From: Cytobacillus horneckiae | GTDB taxonomy: Bacteria > Bacillota > Bacilli > Bacillales > Cytobacillaceae | Direction of reading: 5' to 3' | DNA: 64,000 nucleotides | NCBI RefSeq assembly: GCF_002835735.1 | Contig: NZ_PISD01000015.1 | Location: 43,095-107,094 of the forward strand | Shown here: positions 16,210 to 26,626 of the stretch, one piece after another | Layout of the letters: each line of letters opens with the position of its first letter | How positions within the stretch are numbered: the first letter of the stretch is position 1 | Translations under genes and position numbers: made by a program | The notes under the pieces: generated by a model | Told to the model about the DNA's origin: nothing | The model's input: only the letters and a program-made list of their open reading frames with translations | The model's database searches: none

Positions 16210-18031
16210 TTTAGCGCTGAAGAATATTCGCCGCAACATGAAAAGCTATTCGCTTTATATCGGTTCGACGATTTTTTCAATCATTATTTACTTCACATTT
16301 GTGACTTTGAAATATAGTGAGGACATTAGTTCATTAGCAGAAACATCCAAACAAATCAGCAGCATCATGAGCGCTTCCGCATTTGTCTTAATGATTTTTG
16401 TGGCGATTTTCATTGCCTACTCAAATTCCTTCTTTATGAAAAAAAGGAAAAAGGAAGTCGCGCTTTATTCGCTTTTAGGTGTACGCAAACGTTCGATTGG
16501 CTTCATGCTGTTTTTTGAAAACATGGTCATTGGACTGCTTTCACTAGTAGTTGGCGTGGGGCTTGGGTTTTTATTGTCACGCGCATTGCTGACCATTTTA
16601 ATGAAATTGATGGGTCTGGATATCGTAATCGGATTTGCATTTTCAATCGATGCGGTCATCAATACATTGATTGTATTTTTCATCATTTTCTTATTTACCT
16701 CCATGCAAGGATATCGCGTCATTTATCAATTTAAGCTCATCGATTTATTTCATGCTGAGAAAAAGGGCGAGGAATTGCCAAAGGCCCGCATGATTTCGGC
16801 TATTTTAGGCGTGGTCACTTTGGCAACGGCTTACTGGCTGGCATTGCAGGATTTAACGACTTCACCCATTTGGCGCATGCTCAGTTTAGCGATGCCAATC
16901 GTCATTATTGCCTTAACTGTCATTGGCTCTGCACTAATATTTAATAGTGTGCTTGTCTATATGTTATCAATCATGAAAAACAATAAGCGCTGGGCTTGGA
17001 AAGGGCTTAACTTAATGACTTCCTCGCAGCTGCTGTATCGTATTAGGGGCAATGCGAAAACTTTAACAATCATTGCGACCTTGAGTGCGACAACCATTAC
17101 AGCGGGCGGAGCAGTATTTGGACTTTACTATAATGCAGATAAAAATGTACAGACCTATACGCCATATACATTTATGTGGGAAGGTGCTCCGCAGGAAATT
17201 GATCCACATTTAATAGAGCACGCTGAAACTGTCCATAGCAAGACGCTTCGGATTGAACAAGGTGCGTATGAAATGGAATATGCAGTCATTAAACAATCAA
17301 CATTTGAAAAACTGGCGAAAAACCTGGATTGGTCAGATATACAAGTGGCAAAAGACGAGGAAGTGCTGATGATTGATGCGTTTTATAATGAACAATGGTC
17401 GCAAAAAGTAGACTCAGTCATGATTGATGGCACAGAATACAAGGTCGCGAAATTGTATGACAAAGCAGTATTTAATACATTCACAATTGGCGCAAGTGCC
17501 ATCGTTGTCACAGATAAGCTATACAGTGAAATCACTGCAGATGAAAAAACATACCAAGCTGTGCAAGTAAAAGATTATAAAAACCAATTGGCATTATCCG
17601 AGGAATTAGCTGCTAAAACCGAAAATTTCTCGAGTGCAACAGAAGACTACAGGGCTTCAATTGAAGCATCAGGTGCGCTGTTATTCGTCGGCAGCTTTTT
17701 AGGACTGGTCTTTCTTGTAGCAACCGGCAGCATTATCTTCTTTAAGATGATGACAGATGCAGAAGAAGATAAAGGAAAATACGCCGTGCTATATAAAATT
17801 GGCGTATCAAAACGAGAAATGAAGCGGACAATCCGCAGTCAAGTAGGGATGATATTTGCGGCGCCGCTAGGATTGGGCCTTCTTCACGGAGCGGTGGCAT
17901 TAACGGCCTTCTCCAATTTATTGATGATGAATTTGCTCGTGCCGGTGCTTATATGGATGCTTGCTTATACTTTAATTTACACCATTTATTATTTCATCAC
18001 AGTACGAAGCTTTAACAAAACAGTTCATTAA
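16196..18031 (+). CDS. Bce-type ABC transporter permease (FtsX fold)
   Basis: Large permease of 611 aa with ten predicted membrane helices and the extracytoplasmic domain of about 200 residues between helices 7 and 8 that is diagnostic of BceB-type transporters. The N-terminal FtsX motif (SFFMKKRKKEVALYSLLGVRK) and the C-terminal one (YKIGVSKREMKRTI) are present. The ATG at 16196 is preceded by AGGCGGTGA; a GTG at 16187 is less likely. It forms an operon with the ATPase and a downstream YxeA-like protein, the gene order of yxdLM-yxeA in B. subtilis. Confidence 0.9.
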   Translation: MTLFDLALKNIRRNMKSYSLYIGSTIFSIIIYFTFVTLKYSEDISSLAETSKQISSIMSASAFVLMIFVAIFIAYSNSFFMKKRKKEVALYSLLGVRKRSIGFMLFFENMVIGLLSLVVGVGLGFLLSRALLTILMKLMGLDIVIGFAFSIDAVINTLIVFFIIFLFTSMQGYRVIYQFKLIDLFHAEKKGEELPKARMISAILGVVTLATAYWLALQDLTTSPIWRMLSLAMPIVIIALTVIGSALIFNSVLVYMLSIMKNNKRWAWKGLNLMTSSQLLYRIRGNAKTLTIIATLSATTITAGGAVFGLYYNADKNVQTYTPYTFMWEGAPQEIDPHLIEHAETVHSKTLRIEQGAYEMEYAVIKQSTFEKLAKNLDWSDIQVAKDEEVLMIDAFYNEQWSQKVDSVMIDGTEYKVAKLYDKAVFNTFTIGASAIVVTDKLYSEITADEKTYQAVQVKDYKNQLALSEELAAKTENFSSATEDYRASIEASGALLFVGSFLGLVFLVATGSIIFFKMMTDAEEDKGKYAVLYKIGVSKREMKRTIRSQVGMIFAAPLGLGLLHGAVALTAFSNLLMMNLLVPVLIWMLAYTLIYTIYYFITVRSFNKTVH

Positions 18032-18046
18032 GATGGAGGAATAGAT

Positions 18047-18400
18047 ATGAAAAAAATATTAGGGATACTAGGCGTATTATTAGTGGGTGCCATTGTTATT
18101 TTTGCAACAGTGGATTTTAATAGATTTGGGAAAGAGAAAGCGTATGTGCAAATTACAGACACAGCCTCAGTGGAAGAAACAAAATTAGATTCTGGCGAAA
18201 TCATAAAGCGGTACTGGTATAATCTGCCTGCCTATAAAGAAAATGGCGATATGATAGAGGTTGAATTTTCTGGCGCAAAAGAACTGCGCAAAGATGCCTA
18301 TTTGATGCTGTATATAAAGAACGGAAAAGAAGTCACTTCCTATGATGAAGTACAGCTAAAAGAAATTCCGCAAAAAGCAAAAGAGAAGTTGGAAGGATAA
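18047..18400 (+). CDS. YxeA family (DUF1093) secreted protein
   Basis: 117-aa protein with an N-terminal signal or anchor segment (about residues 4-23) and a small beta-rich body containing the YxeA-family pattern KRYWYNLPAYKENGD and LRKDAYLMLYIKNGKEV. It follows the permease by 15 bases with its own GGAGG site. YxeA proteins accompany Bce-type transporters such as YxdLM; their function is not settled. A terminator follows. Confidence 0.8.
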   Translation: MKKILGILGVLLVGAIVIFATVDFNRFGKEKAYVQITDTASVEETKLDSGEIIKRYWYNLPAYKENGDMIEVEFSGAKELRKDAYLMLYIKNGKEVTSYDEVQLKEIPQKAKEKLEG

Positions 18401-18404
18401 GCGA

Positions 18405-18444
18405 AAAAGCCCCTGAGCAGCCATTCGTGCGCACAGGGGCTTTT
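18405..18444 (+). terminator. Terminator of the Bce-type operon
   Basis: AAAAGCCCCTG at 18405-18415 pairs with CAGGGGCTTTT at 18434-18444, an 11-bp GC-rich stem with an 18-nt loop ending in T residues. Confidence 0.8.
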
Positions 18445-18529
18445 CAAATTCAAGATAATATCAGGTATAATAGAAGTTTGTACACGGAAATGATAAGAAA
18501 AAACAATTTTGAATAAAAGAGGCTTCGTT

Positions 18530-19975
18530 ATGAGTGAAAAAAGCTTTAAAGACTATCAATTAAGTGAAGAAATTGTAAGGGCGCTGGATAGCTTAGAATA
18601 TAAAAATCCAACGGAAGTGCAAGATCAAGTGATTCCTCTAGTTCTTGCGAAAGCAGATCTTGTAGTGAAATCACAAACAGGAAGCGGCAAAACGGCATCC
18701 TACGGCATTCCCATTTGTGAATGTATTGATTGGAAGGAAAATAAACCTCAAGCATTGATTTTAACACCAACAAGAGAACTTGCCGTTCAAGTGAAGGAAG
18801 ATATCACAAACATCGGCAGGTTTAAACGAATTAAAGCTGCTGCGATATTTGGTAAACAGCCATTTGCAGTTCAAAAAACAGAATTAAAGCAAAAAACGCA
18901 TGTTGTCGCAGGTACACCTGGCCGTGTGCTGGATCATATAGAAAAAGGTACTTTGGCGTTGGATGAGATCAACTTTCTAGTAATAGATGAAGCAGATGAA
19001 ATGCTGAATATGGGCTTTATTGATCAAGTGGAATCGATTATTAAAAAAGCCCCTTCCAATCGTGTAACAATGCTGTTCTCGGCCACTTTGCCTGATAAGG
19101 TAAAAGACTTGTCGCTTAATTATATGAAAACACCGAAGGATATTGAAATAAAGGCAACAGGTATGACCACTGATAAAATTGATCATTCTCTTGTGCATAT
19201 AGCAGAAGACAATAAATTTTCGATGCTAAAAGATGTGACCGTCGTTGAAAATCCGGATAGCTGCATCATTTTTTGCCGAACGAAGGAACGCGTCGATGTG
19301 CTGTCCGACAAGTTAATCGATAGCGGGTATAGCTGTGATCAGATTCACGGTGGCATGGAGCAGTATGACCGTTTAGAAGTGATGGAGGATTTTAGAAGGG
19401 GCGAATTCCGCTATTTAATCGCTACAGATGTCGCTGCGCGGGGAATTGATATTGATAATATTACGCATGTGATTAACTATGATATTCCGTTAGAAATGGA
19501 AAGCTATGTTCACCGTACAGGAAGAACAGGCCGAGCAGGACAAAAGGGGAAGGCCATTACGTTTGTTACATCCTATGAAGAAAAGTTTTTAAAGGAAATT
19601 GAAGAATATATCGGCTTTGAAATTCCAGAAATGCCGGTTCCATCCAAAGAAGAAGTAACGAAATTGAAATCTGCTTTTGACGAGAAGATGGAAATTGAAC
19701 CAACAATAAAAAAAGCAAAAAATGAAAAATTAAACAAGCATATTATGAAATTGTATTTTAACGGTGGAAAGAAAAAGAAGCTTAGAGCCGTTGATTTTGT
19801 AGGAACCATTGCAAAAATCGATGGTGTCACAGCGGATGATATCGGCATTATTACGATTCAGGATACAGCTTCTTTTGTTGAGATACTAAATGATAAGGGT
19901 CCGCTTGTGCTGAACAAAATGAAGCATACAACGATCAAAGGTAAGCTGTTGAAAGTACATGAAGCAAGAAAATAG
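18530..19975 (+). CDS. dbpA: ATP-dependent RNA helicase DbpA (YxiN)
   Basis: DEAD-box helicase (481 aa) that acts on 23S rRNA during large-subunit assembly. Motifs run in order: Q motif [10 protein letters not shown], motif I SQTGSGKT (about 49-56), Ia [30 protein letters not shown] and [10 protein letters not shown]. The C-terminal domain of about 75 residues ([20 protein letters not shown]) is the RNA-recognition fold that gives DbpA/YxiN its specificity for hairpin 92 of 23S rRNA. The ATG at 18530 follows AAAGAGG; the frame is open to a TTG at 18509. Confidence 0.93.
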   Translation: MSEKSFKDYQLSEEIVRALDSLEYKNPTEVQDQVIPLVLAKADLVVKSQTGSGKTASYGIPICECIDWKENKPQALILTPTRELAVQVKEDITNIGRFKRIKAAAIFGKQPFAVQKTELKQKTHVVAGTPGRVLDHIEKGTLALDEINFLVIDEADEMLNMGFIDQVESIIKKAPSNRVTMLFSATLPDKVKDLSLNYMKTPKDIEIKATGMTTDKIDHSLVHIAEDNKFSMLKDVTVVENPDSCIIFCRTKERVDVLSDKLIDSGYSCDQIHGGMEQYDRLEVMEDFRRGEFRYLIATDVAARGIDIDNITHVINYDIPLEMESYVHRTGRTGRAGQKGKAITFVTSYEEKFLKEIEEYIGFEIPEMPVPSKEEVTKLKSAFDEKMEIEPTIKKAKNEKLNKHIMKLYFNGGKKKKLRAVDFVGTIAKIDGVTADDIGIITIQDTASFVEILNDKGPLVLNKMKHTTIKGKLLKVHEARK

Positions 19976-20082
19976 ATATTTCTCCAATTGGTGGTAGACA
20001 CATATTGGCAACTGACTTAGACGCATATATTTACATGAATGGTTCAAAATAGACAAGTAAGTCAGATAATAGGAGGAATAAA

Positions 20083-20721
20083 ATGGACTTTCAACAACCG
20101 CAAAACCACCAAAATATTGAAACCGGTACTGTTCCGCCACAATTGAACCATGGCGGCCATGAAATGTTTGATGCTCACGAAGTACTCGCAGGTGCGATCA
20201 ACACAATGAACACGTATACAATGCTAAGTGAGCATGTGCAAGATCCAGAGCTTCGCGATATTTTACAGCGACAAAAACAATTTATGGCAGATGAATATAA
20301 CATAACACTAGAATGCTTTAAAACGGGACAAGATCCTTCAAAACCGACTCAAAGCTATAAAATGAAACAAGGCAATGACTTCACGTATGGCATGAAACCG
20401 AGCCAGCCAAAAAAACCAATGCAATCTGCAGCAGAATTAAACGATGAAACCATTGCCCTTAGCATGTTAAGTGCAGTGAAGTCGGTTGCGCCAGTTAAAA
20501 CAGGTGCAGCGATGGAAACAACCAATCCGGTCGTTCGCCGTGTACTTGCAGATTCGATTCCGAACTGCATTGAGATGGCCTATGAAATCTCACTTTATCA
20601 AAACAAGCACGGTTACTATCAAGTGCCGCAGCTTTCGCAAATGGACATGCAGCAAATGCAGAATGGTTATGCATCTGCGCCAGTTCAGCCGCAAATGCCT
20701 GGACAATATCCTTCTCATTAA
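20083..20721 (+). CDS. CotF-like spore coat protein
   Basis: 212 aa, with Gln/Pro/Met-rich ends flanking two four-helix-type halves of the coat protein F family (EMFDAHEVLAGAINTMN and ADSIPNCIEMAYEISLYQNKHGYY). Such proteins belong to the spore coat and are made in the mother cell, so the gene supports an endospore-forming host. Strong ribosome binding site AGGAGG. No sporulation sigma promoter could be assigned by eye. A terminator follows the stop. Confidence 0.85.
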   Translation: MDFQQPQNHQNIETGTVPPQLNHGGHEMFDAHEVLAGAINTMNTYTMLSEHVQDPELRDILQRQKQFMADEYNITLECFKTGQDPSKPTQSYKMKQGNDFTYGMKPSQPKKPMQSAAELNDETIALSMLSAVKSVAPVKTGAAMETTNPVVRRVLADSIPNCIEMAYEISLYQNKHGYYQVPQLSQMDMQQMQNGYASAPVQPQMPGQYPSH

Positions 20722-20761
20722 AAATAACGCTGTTTCCATTAATGGAAGCGGCGTTATTTTT
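20720..20761 (+). terminator. Terminator of the coat protein gene
   Basis: AAAAATAACGC at 20720-20730 pairs with GCGTTATTTTT at 20751-20761, with a second short CTTCC/GGAAG-type pairing inside the loop; T-rich tail. Confidence 0.8.
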
Positions 20762-21118
20762 AATGAGGATATTCGGCATGCTCCTTCATGCTGAAGCTTA
20801 AATCTTAATCAGGCACTTCATCCTTCGATTGGCCATATAATCGGACTCTTTCACTAGGCTCTTACGAAAAGAAACCAATAATCGGTGTGCAGAAGTTAAG
20901 AACTGAAGCATAGCTAAGCCTTTGTTCACGAGGTGTTTGCAATTTTTCTCACTCCTGTCATTATTTTCAATTTACATAACATCAATTTTATAAAGGTAGA
21001 CTAGAGGAAAGCGACTGTAACATTTAATAGGTTGGGATTAAAGCGATTTTCAATAAAGGAAGTTATAATAAAATTAAGAACTAAGTTTTATGCAACAGAT
21101 GAAAAGGAGGCTGATGAC
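20762..21118. other. Intergenic region before selO
   Basis: About 350 bases with no ORF I can support and no riboswitch, repeat or recognisable operator. It must hold the selO promoter, but no good -35/-10 pair stood out. Confidence 0.4.
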
Positions 21119-22576
21119 ATGAGTAATAATGCAGGCTGGAATTTAGATAATAGTTACGTCAAACTGCCTAAATCATTCTACTCCAGCATGAACCCGAATC
21201 CTGTAAGCGCGCCAAAATTGGTTTTTTTCAATGATGAGCTGGCTGCATCTCTCGGATTGGATAGCCAATCATTGCAAAGCGAGGAAGGCGCAGCCGTATT
21301 TGCAGGAAATATTGTTCCAGAAGGTGCTTCGCCGCTTGCTCAAGCTTATGGTGGGCATCAATTCGGTCATTTTAACATGCTGGGGGATGGCCGGGCAGTG
21401 CTGTTAGGCGAACAAATCACTCCTGAAGGGGAGAGAGTGGATGTTCAGCTAAAAGGCGCAGGCAAGACAGTCTTTTCCCGCGGGGGAGATGGCCGGGCTG
21501 CTCTTGGTCCGATGCTGCGGGAATATATTATTAGCGAAGCTATGCAAGCGATTGGCATTCCGACAACCCGCAGTTTGGCTGTTGTGACGACTGGAGAATC
21601 GATTTTTCGTGAAACGGAGCTGCCTGGAGCAGTGTTGACACGAATCGCAGCGAGCCATCTGCGCGTGGGCACCTTTCAATATGCGGCAAAGTGGGGGGAG
21701 CTTGAAGATCTTCGCGCCCTTGCCGACTATGCTATACAGCGTCATTACCCTGAAATTGAACCAGATGAGAATCGATACCTGTCATTTCTTGAAGAAGTGA
21801 TAGAACGACAGGCTGCTCTCGTTGCGAAATGGCAGCTCGTTGGCTTTATTCATGGGGTCATGAATACGGATAATATGACCATTAGTGGTGAAACAATCGA
21901 TTACGGACCTTGCGCTTTCATGGATGTGTATAATCCGAAAACAGTCTTTAGCTCCATTGATGTTCAAGGCCGCTATTCATATGGCAATCAGCCATATATG
22001 GCTGGCTGGAATCTTGCGAGATTTGCTGAAAGCTTAATACCGCTCCTTCACGATAATCAGGAACAGGCAATCGAACTTGCTCAGCAGAAAATTTCAGCAT
22101 ATATGGACATTTATCAATCATATTGGCGCACCGGAATGAGATCGAAACTGGGGATATTTGGCGAAGAGGCAGAAGATGAGGCCATTATGAACGACCTTCT
22201 TAATTTGATGGCAGAATATAAAGCGGATTATACAAATACATTCAGAGCTTTAACGTTCAATGCACTAGAAGGCTCTGATCTATTCAAATCAGATGAATTC
22301 TCGCAATGGCATAAGAGGTGGCAGGAAAGGCTAGATAGACAACAGGAACAAAAGTCGGAAATCGGTCTTCTCATGAAAAGGAGCAATCCTGCAGTAATTC
22401 CGAGAAACCACCGAGTAGAGGAAGCGCTTGAAGCAGCGGTCGAGCATGGCGACTACAGTGTGATGGAGCATTTATTGAATGTGCTCTCACACCCATATGC
22501 ACATTCTGCAGAACAAGAGCCATTCGCCAAGCCTCCTATCACGACTATACCTTATCAAACATATTGCGGAACGTGA
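21119..22576 (+). CDS. selO: SelO (YdiU/UPF0061) protein adenylyltransferase
   Basis: Pseudokinase that transfers AMP from ATP to protein hydroxyl groups, linked to the oxidative stress response. It is 485 aa from the ATG at 21119, which follows AAGGAGG; the frame is open to 21032. The signature [17 protein letters not shown] (about 77-93), the ATP-binding Lys112 in QLKGAGKT, the catalytic-loop-like D251-N252 and metal-binding Asp261 in ETIDYGP match the catalytic positions of E. coli SelO. The protein ends in YCGT: Cys483 corresponds to the C-terminal selenocysteine/cysteine of the family. It appears to be a single-gene unit. Confidence 0.93.
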   Translation: MSNNAGWNLDNSYVKLPKSFYSSMNPNPVSAPKLVFFNDELAASLGLDSQSLQSEEGAAVFAGNIVPEGASPLAQAYGGHQFGHFNMLGDGRAVLLGEQITPEGERVDVQLKGAGKTVFSRGGDGRAALGPMLREYIISEAMQAIGIPTTRSLAVVTTGESIFRETELPGAVLTRIAASHLRVGTFQYAAKWGELEDLRALADYAIQRHYPEIEPDENRYLSFLEEVIERQAALVAKWQLVGFIHGVMNTDNMTISGETIDYGPCAFMDVYNPKTVFSSIDVQGRYSYGNQPYMAGWNLARFAESLIPLLHDNQEQAIELAQQKISAYMDIYQSYWRTGMRSKLGIFGEEAEDEAIMNDLLNLMAEYKADYTNTFRALTFNALEGSDLFKSDEFSQWHKRWQERLDRQQEQKSEIGLLMKRSNPAVIPRNHRVEEALEAAVEHGDYSVMEHLLNVLSHPYAHSAEQEPFAKPPITTIPYQTYCGT

Positions 22577-22667
22577 GTTACATGCTGTCTTGGATTCAAG
22601 GCAGCATGCATTTGTTTTTGAATAAGATGAAAACGTATTTAAGAAAATTAGAAAAAGGTGATCAGTC

Positions 22668-23333
22668 ATGACAAAAACTATAGTAGAAAAATTAAACTTA
22701 CAAAAATATAAAAAAGCCGTTATTCTTGATACTCCAAAAGGCTCAAATTACTTTGATGGCTTAACAGATTATGATACAAAGCTAAAAGCGGGCGGATATG
22801 ATCTCATTTTTGCTTTCGTCCTTGAGATGGATGCTTTAAAAAATCTTGTTCAAAAGGTGATTGCCGGCAATTATTTAAACGAGAAGGGTTACCTTTTTAT
22901 GGCCTATCCGAAAAAAGGGAACAAAGTATACCAAACTTTCATTCACCGCGACGATTTGCTAGCTGGATTAGGTGCGGATGAAGATGGCTATATCGGATCG
23001 AGCGATATAAAATTCGCACGCATGGTTGGGCTCGATGAAGTGTTTACTGTCGTTGGTTTAAAAGTGGAAGCAAGAAAAAGCCGTCCTTCTTCAAAGGCAA
23101 GTCAATGCGTGGATGATTATATTGCAATGATTCCAGACATAGAAAGTGATTTGCAGGATGCCCCCGAATTACTTTCATTTTATCAGTCGCTCACCCCGGG
23201 TTACCGGAAGGACTGGGCTCGATATGTTTACAGCGCCAAACAAGAGGCAACAAAGGCGAAACGGCGCGAGGAAATGAAGATGATTCTGGATAAGGGCTAT
23301 AAAAGCCGCGATTTGTATCGCAGGGAGATCTAG
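22668..23333 (+). CDS. YdeI/OmpD-associated family protein
   Basis: 221-aa soluble protein. The C-terminal 75 residues (DAPELLSFYQSLTPGYRKDWARYV, then ATKAKRREEMKMIL and GYKSRD) match the YdeI/OmdA family. The N-terminal 130 residues (YDLIFAFVLEMDAL, GYLFMAYPKKGNK) resemble DUF3052-like domains. YdeI-like proteins have been linked to protection from cationic peptides, but the biochemical role is unknown. GGTGAT ribosome binding site. It precedes a PadR-ChrA pair but appears to be a separate unit. Confidence 0.7.
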   Translation: MTKTIVEKLNLQKYKKAVILDTPKGSNYFDGLTDYDTKLKAGGYDLIFAFVLEMDALKNLVQKVIAGNYLNEKGYLFMAYPKKGNKVYQTFIHRDDLLAGLGADEDGYIGSSDIKFARMVGLDEVFTVVGLKVEARKSRPSSKASQCVDDYIAMIPDIESDLQDAPELLSFYQSLTPGYRKDWARYVYSAKQEATKAKRREEMKMILDKGYKSRDLYRREI

Positions 23334-23400
23334 TCTATAGATTGCTTTAGGAACTTATTATTTTTGATTTATTTAGTCAGATATATATGATAAAATTCAA

Positions 23401-23428
23401 TATAGAACTCCGATATCGGTTTCCTATA
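23401..23428. promoter_or_regulatory. 28-bp dyad, probable PadR operator
   Basis: A perfect 10-bp palindrome CCGATATCGG (23410-23419) is centred inside symmetric TATAG/CTATA arms (23401-23405, 23424-23428). It lies between the region's promoter-like A/T box and the padR-type gene, the usual site for autoregulation. Confidence 0.6.
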
Positions 23429-23446
23429 TAACGGGAGAGATAATAA

Positions 23447-23755
23447 TTGGAAGATAAAGTATTAAGGAAACTTTTCCTTGGTTTTATCCAAATTCATATA
23501 TTGCATCATGCGAAAGAACACCCAGTTTTTGGACTCTGGATGTTAGAGGAGCTTAAAGAGCATGGATATAGTATTAGCTCAGGAACTCTCTATCCAATAT
23601 TGCATTCTATGGAGGCAGACGGGCTATTAGAGAAAGAAAACAAAATTGTCGATGGCAAAATAAGAAAATATTATCGAACCACAGTTAAAGGTGAAGAAGT
23701 GCTTCTTGAAGCAAGGAATAAAGCCTATGAATTATTCAAGGAAATTAAGGATTAG
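23447..23755 (+). CDS. PadR family transcriptional regulator
   Basis: 102-aa winged-helix repressor starting at a TTG preceded by GGGAGAG. Typical PadR features: FGLWMLEELKEHGYSISSGTLYPILHSMEADGLLE in helices 2-4 and the wing GKIRKYYRTTVKGEE, with a short C-terminal dimerisation helix. It precedes a chromate transporter gene by about 40 bases; PadR-type regulators adjoining chrA genes are known in Firmicutes. It probably represses this small operon through the dyad just upstream and responds to chromate or a related stress (inferred). Confidence 0.88.
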   Translation: MEDKVLRKLFLGFIQIHILHHAKEHPVFGLWMLEELKEHGYSISSGTLYPILHSMEADGLLEKENKIVDGKIRKYYRTTVKGEEVLLEARNKAYELFKEIKD

Positions 23756-23802
23756 GAAGCGTTGAAGCTTACTTTTCCTTACTGTGAGAAGGGAAAGTGA
23801 AA

Positions 23803-24993
23803 ATGCAAAAACCTAATAAAAATGTTCTTCAATCTTTATTAGAAATATTTATCGTATCATCTAAGCTGGGATTGACTTCGTTTGGCGGACCAATCGCTCA
23901 TTTAGGCTATTTTCATAATGAATATATTCGTAAAAGAAAATGGATGGATGAAAGGAGCTATGCGGATTTAGTAGCGCTGTGCCAGTTTCTGCCCGGCCCG
24001 GCAAGCAGTCAGGTTGGAATAGGAATAGGCGTGATGCGCGCAGGTGTAGCGGGAGGTATTGTTTCATTTCTTGGATTTACATTGCCTTCTGTAATCACCC
24101 TCATTTTATTTGCACTGCTTATTCAAGGGTTTGATATAGGAAATGCTGGCTGGATTCATGGCTTGAAAATTGTAGCTGTAGCTGTTGTCGCCCATGCCAT
24201 CATCGGAATGGCCAATAATTTAACGCCTGATTTGCCAAGAAAAGCAATTGCTTTATTTGCTTTAGTACTTACTTTGCTGTGGCAGGCAGCATTTTCACAA
24301 ATTGGCGTGATTTTGTTATCAGCGTTTATTGGCTATCTTTTGTTCAAGGAGACGAAGGAAGAGCCTCATACTCGTGTTGATTTTCCAATATCACGCCGAT
24401 TTGCCACCGTCTGTTTAGGATTATTTTTCGGGTTGCTTGTTCTTTTGCCGATTATGAGAGAAATCACCTCATGGCAATGGATCGCAATGTTTGATAGTTT
24501 TTATCGTTCTGGTTCTCTCGTATTCGGCGGAGGCCATGTAGTCCTGCCATTGCTAGAAAGAGAATTTATTCCTACAGGCTGGCTGACTGAAGAAGCCTTT
24601 CTGGCAGGCTACGGAGCTACTCAAGCTGTTCCAGGTCCATTATTTACCTTTGCCGCTTATCTTGGGACAGTCATCAATGGCTGGACAGGAGGCTTATTAG
24701 CAACAACAGCGATTTTTCTACCGGCTTTTCTTTTGATTTTAGGAACGCTTCCTTTTTGGAATATTCTTCGAAGCCATCCTAAAGTGAAAGGGGCACTAAT
24801 GGGCGTGAATGCGGCCGTAGTCGGCATATTAATTTCAGCATTCTATCATCCTATTTGGACAAGTTCGATTAAGGAACCGGTTGATTTTGCCTTTGCAGCT
24901 ATTCTATTCAGCATGCTCGTATATTGGAAATTGCCGCCATGGATTATTGTAATTACTGGTGCAGTGGGTGGAACGCTCCTGTCGTATCTGTAA
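23803..24993 (+). CDS. chrA: Chromate transporter (CHR family)
   Basis: Membrane efflux protein of 396 aa (two fused CHR domains, about ten to twelve helices). N-terminal domain: GLTSFGGPIAHLGYFHNEYI and the LCQFLPGPASSQVG signature (about 57-70). C-terminal domain: SGSLVFGGGHVVLPLLERE and GATQAVPGPLFTFAAYLG, the duplicated equivalents. ChrA proteins expel chromate using the proton gradient. The ATG at 23803 lies 9 bases after AAGGGA; a GTG two codons earlier is open. Co-transcribed with the PadR gene and closed by a shared bidirectional terminator. Confidence 0.9.
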   Translation: MQKPNKNVLQSLLEIFIVSSKLGLTSFGGPIAHLGYFHNEYIRKRKWMDERSYADLVALCQFLPGPASSQVGIGIGVMRAGVAGGIVSFLGFTLPSVITLILFALLIQGFDIGNAGWIHGLKIVAVAVVAHAIIGMANNLTPDLPRKAIALFALVLTLLWQAAFSQIGVILLSAFIGYLLFKETKEEPHTRVDFPISRRFATVCLGLFFGLLVLLPIMREITSWQWIAMFDSFYRSGSLVFGGGHVVLPLLEREFIPTGWLTEEAFLAGYGATQAVPGPLFTFAAYLGTVINGWTGGLLATTAIFLPAFLLILGTLPFWNILRSHPKVKGALMGVNAAVVGILISAFYHPIWTSSIKEPVDFAFAAILFSMLVYWKLPPWIIVITGAVGGTLLSYL

Positions 24994-25003
24994 TGATAAC
25001 TTG

Positions 25004-25039
25004 AAAAATGACTGATTCATTGTTTTATCAGTCATTTTT
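25004..25039 (+). terminator. Bidirectional terminator between chrA and gltS
   Basis: AAAAATGACTGAT at 25004-25016 pairs with ATCAGTCATTTTT at 25027-25039, with T-rich flanks on both strands. The gltS stop codon (25032-25034) lies inside the stem. Confidence 0.8.
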
Positions 25040-26435
25040 TTGTTTTTTTTCCAAAAACTTTAATGCCGAGATACCAAAATACAGCCATTAAAATAAATGA
25101 AGCAATCAATACGGGTGTCGGTCCAAATTGAATAATAAATGGGACAGATGCTGCTGTTACAAGGCCTCCTCCAACCATAGGTTCAAAAAGAATTTGTTTG
25201 TAGCCGAAAGCGTTTAATGCCGGCGTTTTATTTTCGGGGTCGACCGTACGCATTAGCATAATCCCTGTAGCTGCTACGCCAGTCGATTGTCCAAAATCTC
25301 CGAGACCTCTTTCAAACCAGTAATGGGGAATCATCTTTGGTGCTAAATATAAAAATAGGATGACATTAAGTGCAATACCAGCTACCGCTAGAATGATAAA
25401 AGGAATAAGATTATTACCGATTACTTGCAAACTTAGCGAGCCCATTGCGCTTATAATAAGGAAATCGAGTGCTACTCCTTGAATGCGATTAATTGATTCA
25501 CGATCTACTAAATGCTGCTTATCAAATCGCGAAAGGAAAATTTGCAGCAAAATGCCGCCAATCATCGCAAATGGAAATAATGGTACATATTCAAATAAGT
25601 AAAAATCAAAGGCTTTCCCGTAGGTTAAAGTCTCCAGCCAGATGAACAATTCTAGGATCATGTAACCGCTAAATATCGAAATAGAGACAAAGCCTATATG
25701 CAGCGCCAACGGTTCAATTGACATTGTTGAAGTGGTTTTAGTGCCGGCTGATTCACGTTTTTCAACTGGAACAATTCCAGATTGCTGTTCAATGGATATA
25801 TCATTCGGGTGCTGAAGTGTTTTTGACTTCCCATTCCTTGCTCCCCAATTAATAATGGCCATGCCAATGATAATCCCTGATAAGATTCCTACTGTAGAAA
25901 GTCCAATGGCTAAATCATAGCCTTCCTCAAACCCAAGAGAGTTAAATGTCCCCTGAAGTCCAGCAGCAGTCCCGTGGCCGCCAACAAAGCTTATTTCTAT
26001 CAGTGCACCTGCTGCAGGACTGAGTCCGAAAATAGGAGTAATAATCAATATAGCAAGTAAAATCCCAACTACATATTGCGCAAATGAAATGGTATAGCCC
26101 AATGCGATATGGGGTCCGCCTGTTTCCCACATTTTTTTCGGTTTTGGCAAAACAAATCCAATAAATAAGCAAGCAAATACAATGTTAATAAGCAGTCCTG
26201 GTAAATCAGCCCATACTTGAACGATTTCTTCAGTAAATATCCCTGCCTGAAAAGTTGATGAATGACTGAATCTTCCTAGTACTTCAGGTCCAAGCATTAA
26301 CGCAAGGCTTCCGCCAATTAGTGATGTTGGTAAAAACAGCCGCTGTAAAATCGGAATCTTCACTCTGATGTATTTTCCGAGAATTAGTAATGTTGCAAGT
26401 ACGATAAGGGCAAAGCCAATTACTTCTAATGTCAT
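25032..26435 (-). CDS. gltS: Sodium/glutamate symporter GltS
   Basis: Integral membrane symporter of the ESS family (467 aa) with about ten to twelve helices in two homologous halves. The duplicated gating loops are clear: EISFVGGHGTAAGLQGTF in the first half and ERGLGDFGQSTGVAATGIM in the second. A cytoplasmic hydrophilic loop of about 45 residues (residues 205-250) divides the halves. It imports glutamate with sodium. Start ATG at 26435 with an AAAGGA site somewhat far upstream. Single gene, convergent with chrA. Confidence 0.9.
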   Translation of the reverse strand: MTLEVIGFALIVLATLLILGKYIRVKIPILQRLFLPTSLIGGSLALMLGPEVLGRFSHSSTFQAGIFTEEIVQVWADLPGLLINIVFACLFIGFVLPKPKKMWETGGPHIALGYTISFAQYVVGILLAILIITPIFGLSPAAGALIEISFVGGHGTAAGLQGTFNSLGFEEGYDLAIGLSTVGILSGIIIGMAIINWGARNGKSKTLQHPNDISIEQQSGIVPVEKRESAGTKTTSTMSIEPLALHIGFVSISIFSGYMILELFIWLETLTYGKAFDFYLFEYVPLFPFAMIGGILLQIFLSRFDKQHLVDRESINRIQGVALDFLIISAMGSLSLQVIGNNLIPFIILAVAGIALNVILFLYLAPKMIPHYWFERGLGDFGQSTGVAATGIMLMRTVDPENKTPALNAFGYKQILFEPMVGGGLVTAASVPFIIQFGPTPVLIASFILMAVFWYLGIKVFGKKTKK

Positions 26436-26626
26436 TCCATATTCATCCTTTAGCTTAAATCAAAGTTTTTTAATAACGTTCCCTGTTTTTCCAGTAAAAA
26501 ACATGAATAAAATTGATATATTAATTAAGTATTTATTTTCAAATGTATGAATAGATCGTTGTTGGCGTCAGATTATAAGTAGAGGATATTTATCAGCTTA
26601 CGAAAACCGAAAAAGGAGTGTTTTAA

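Noticed and set aside
13174..18400. Assignment as bceRSAB
   Set aside because: The kinase has a large extracytoplasmic domain and HAMP-like linker, and no BceR dyad is present; the module at 58,344-62,846 fits better.
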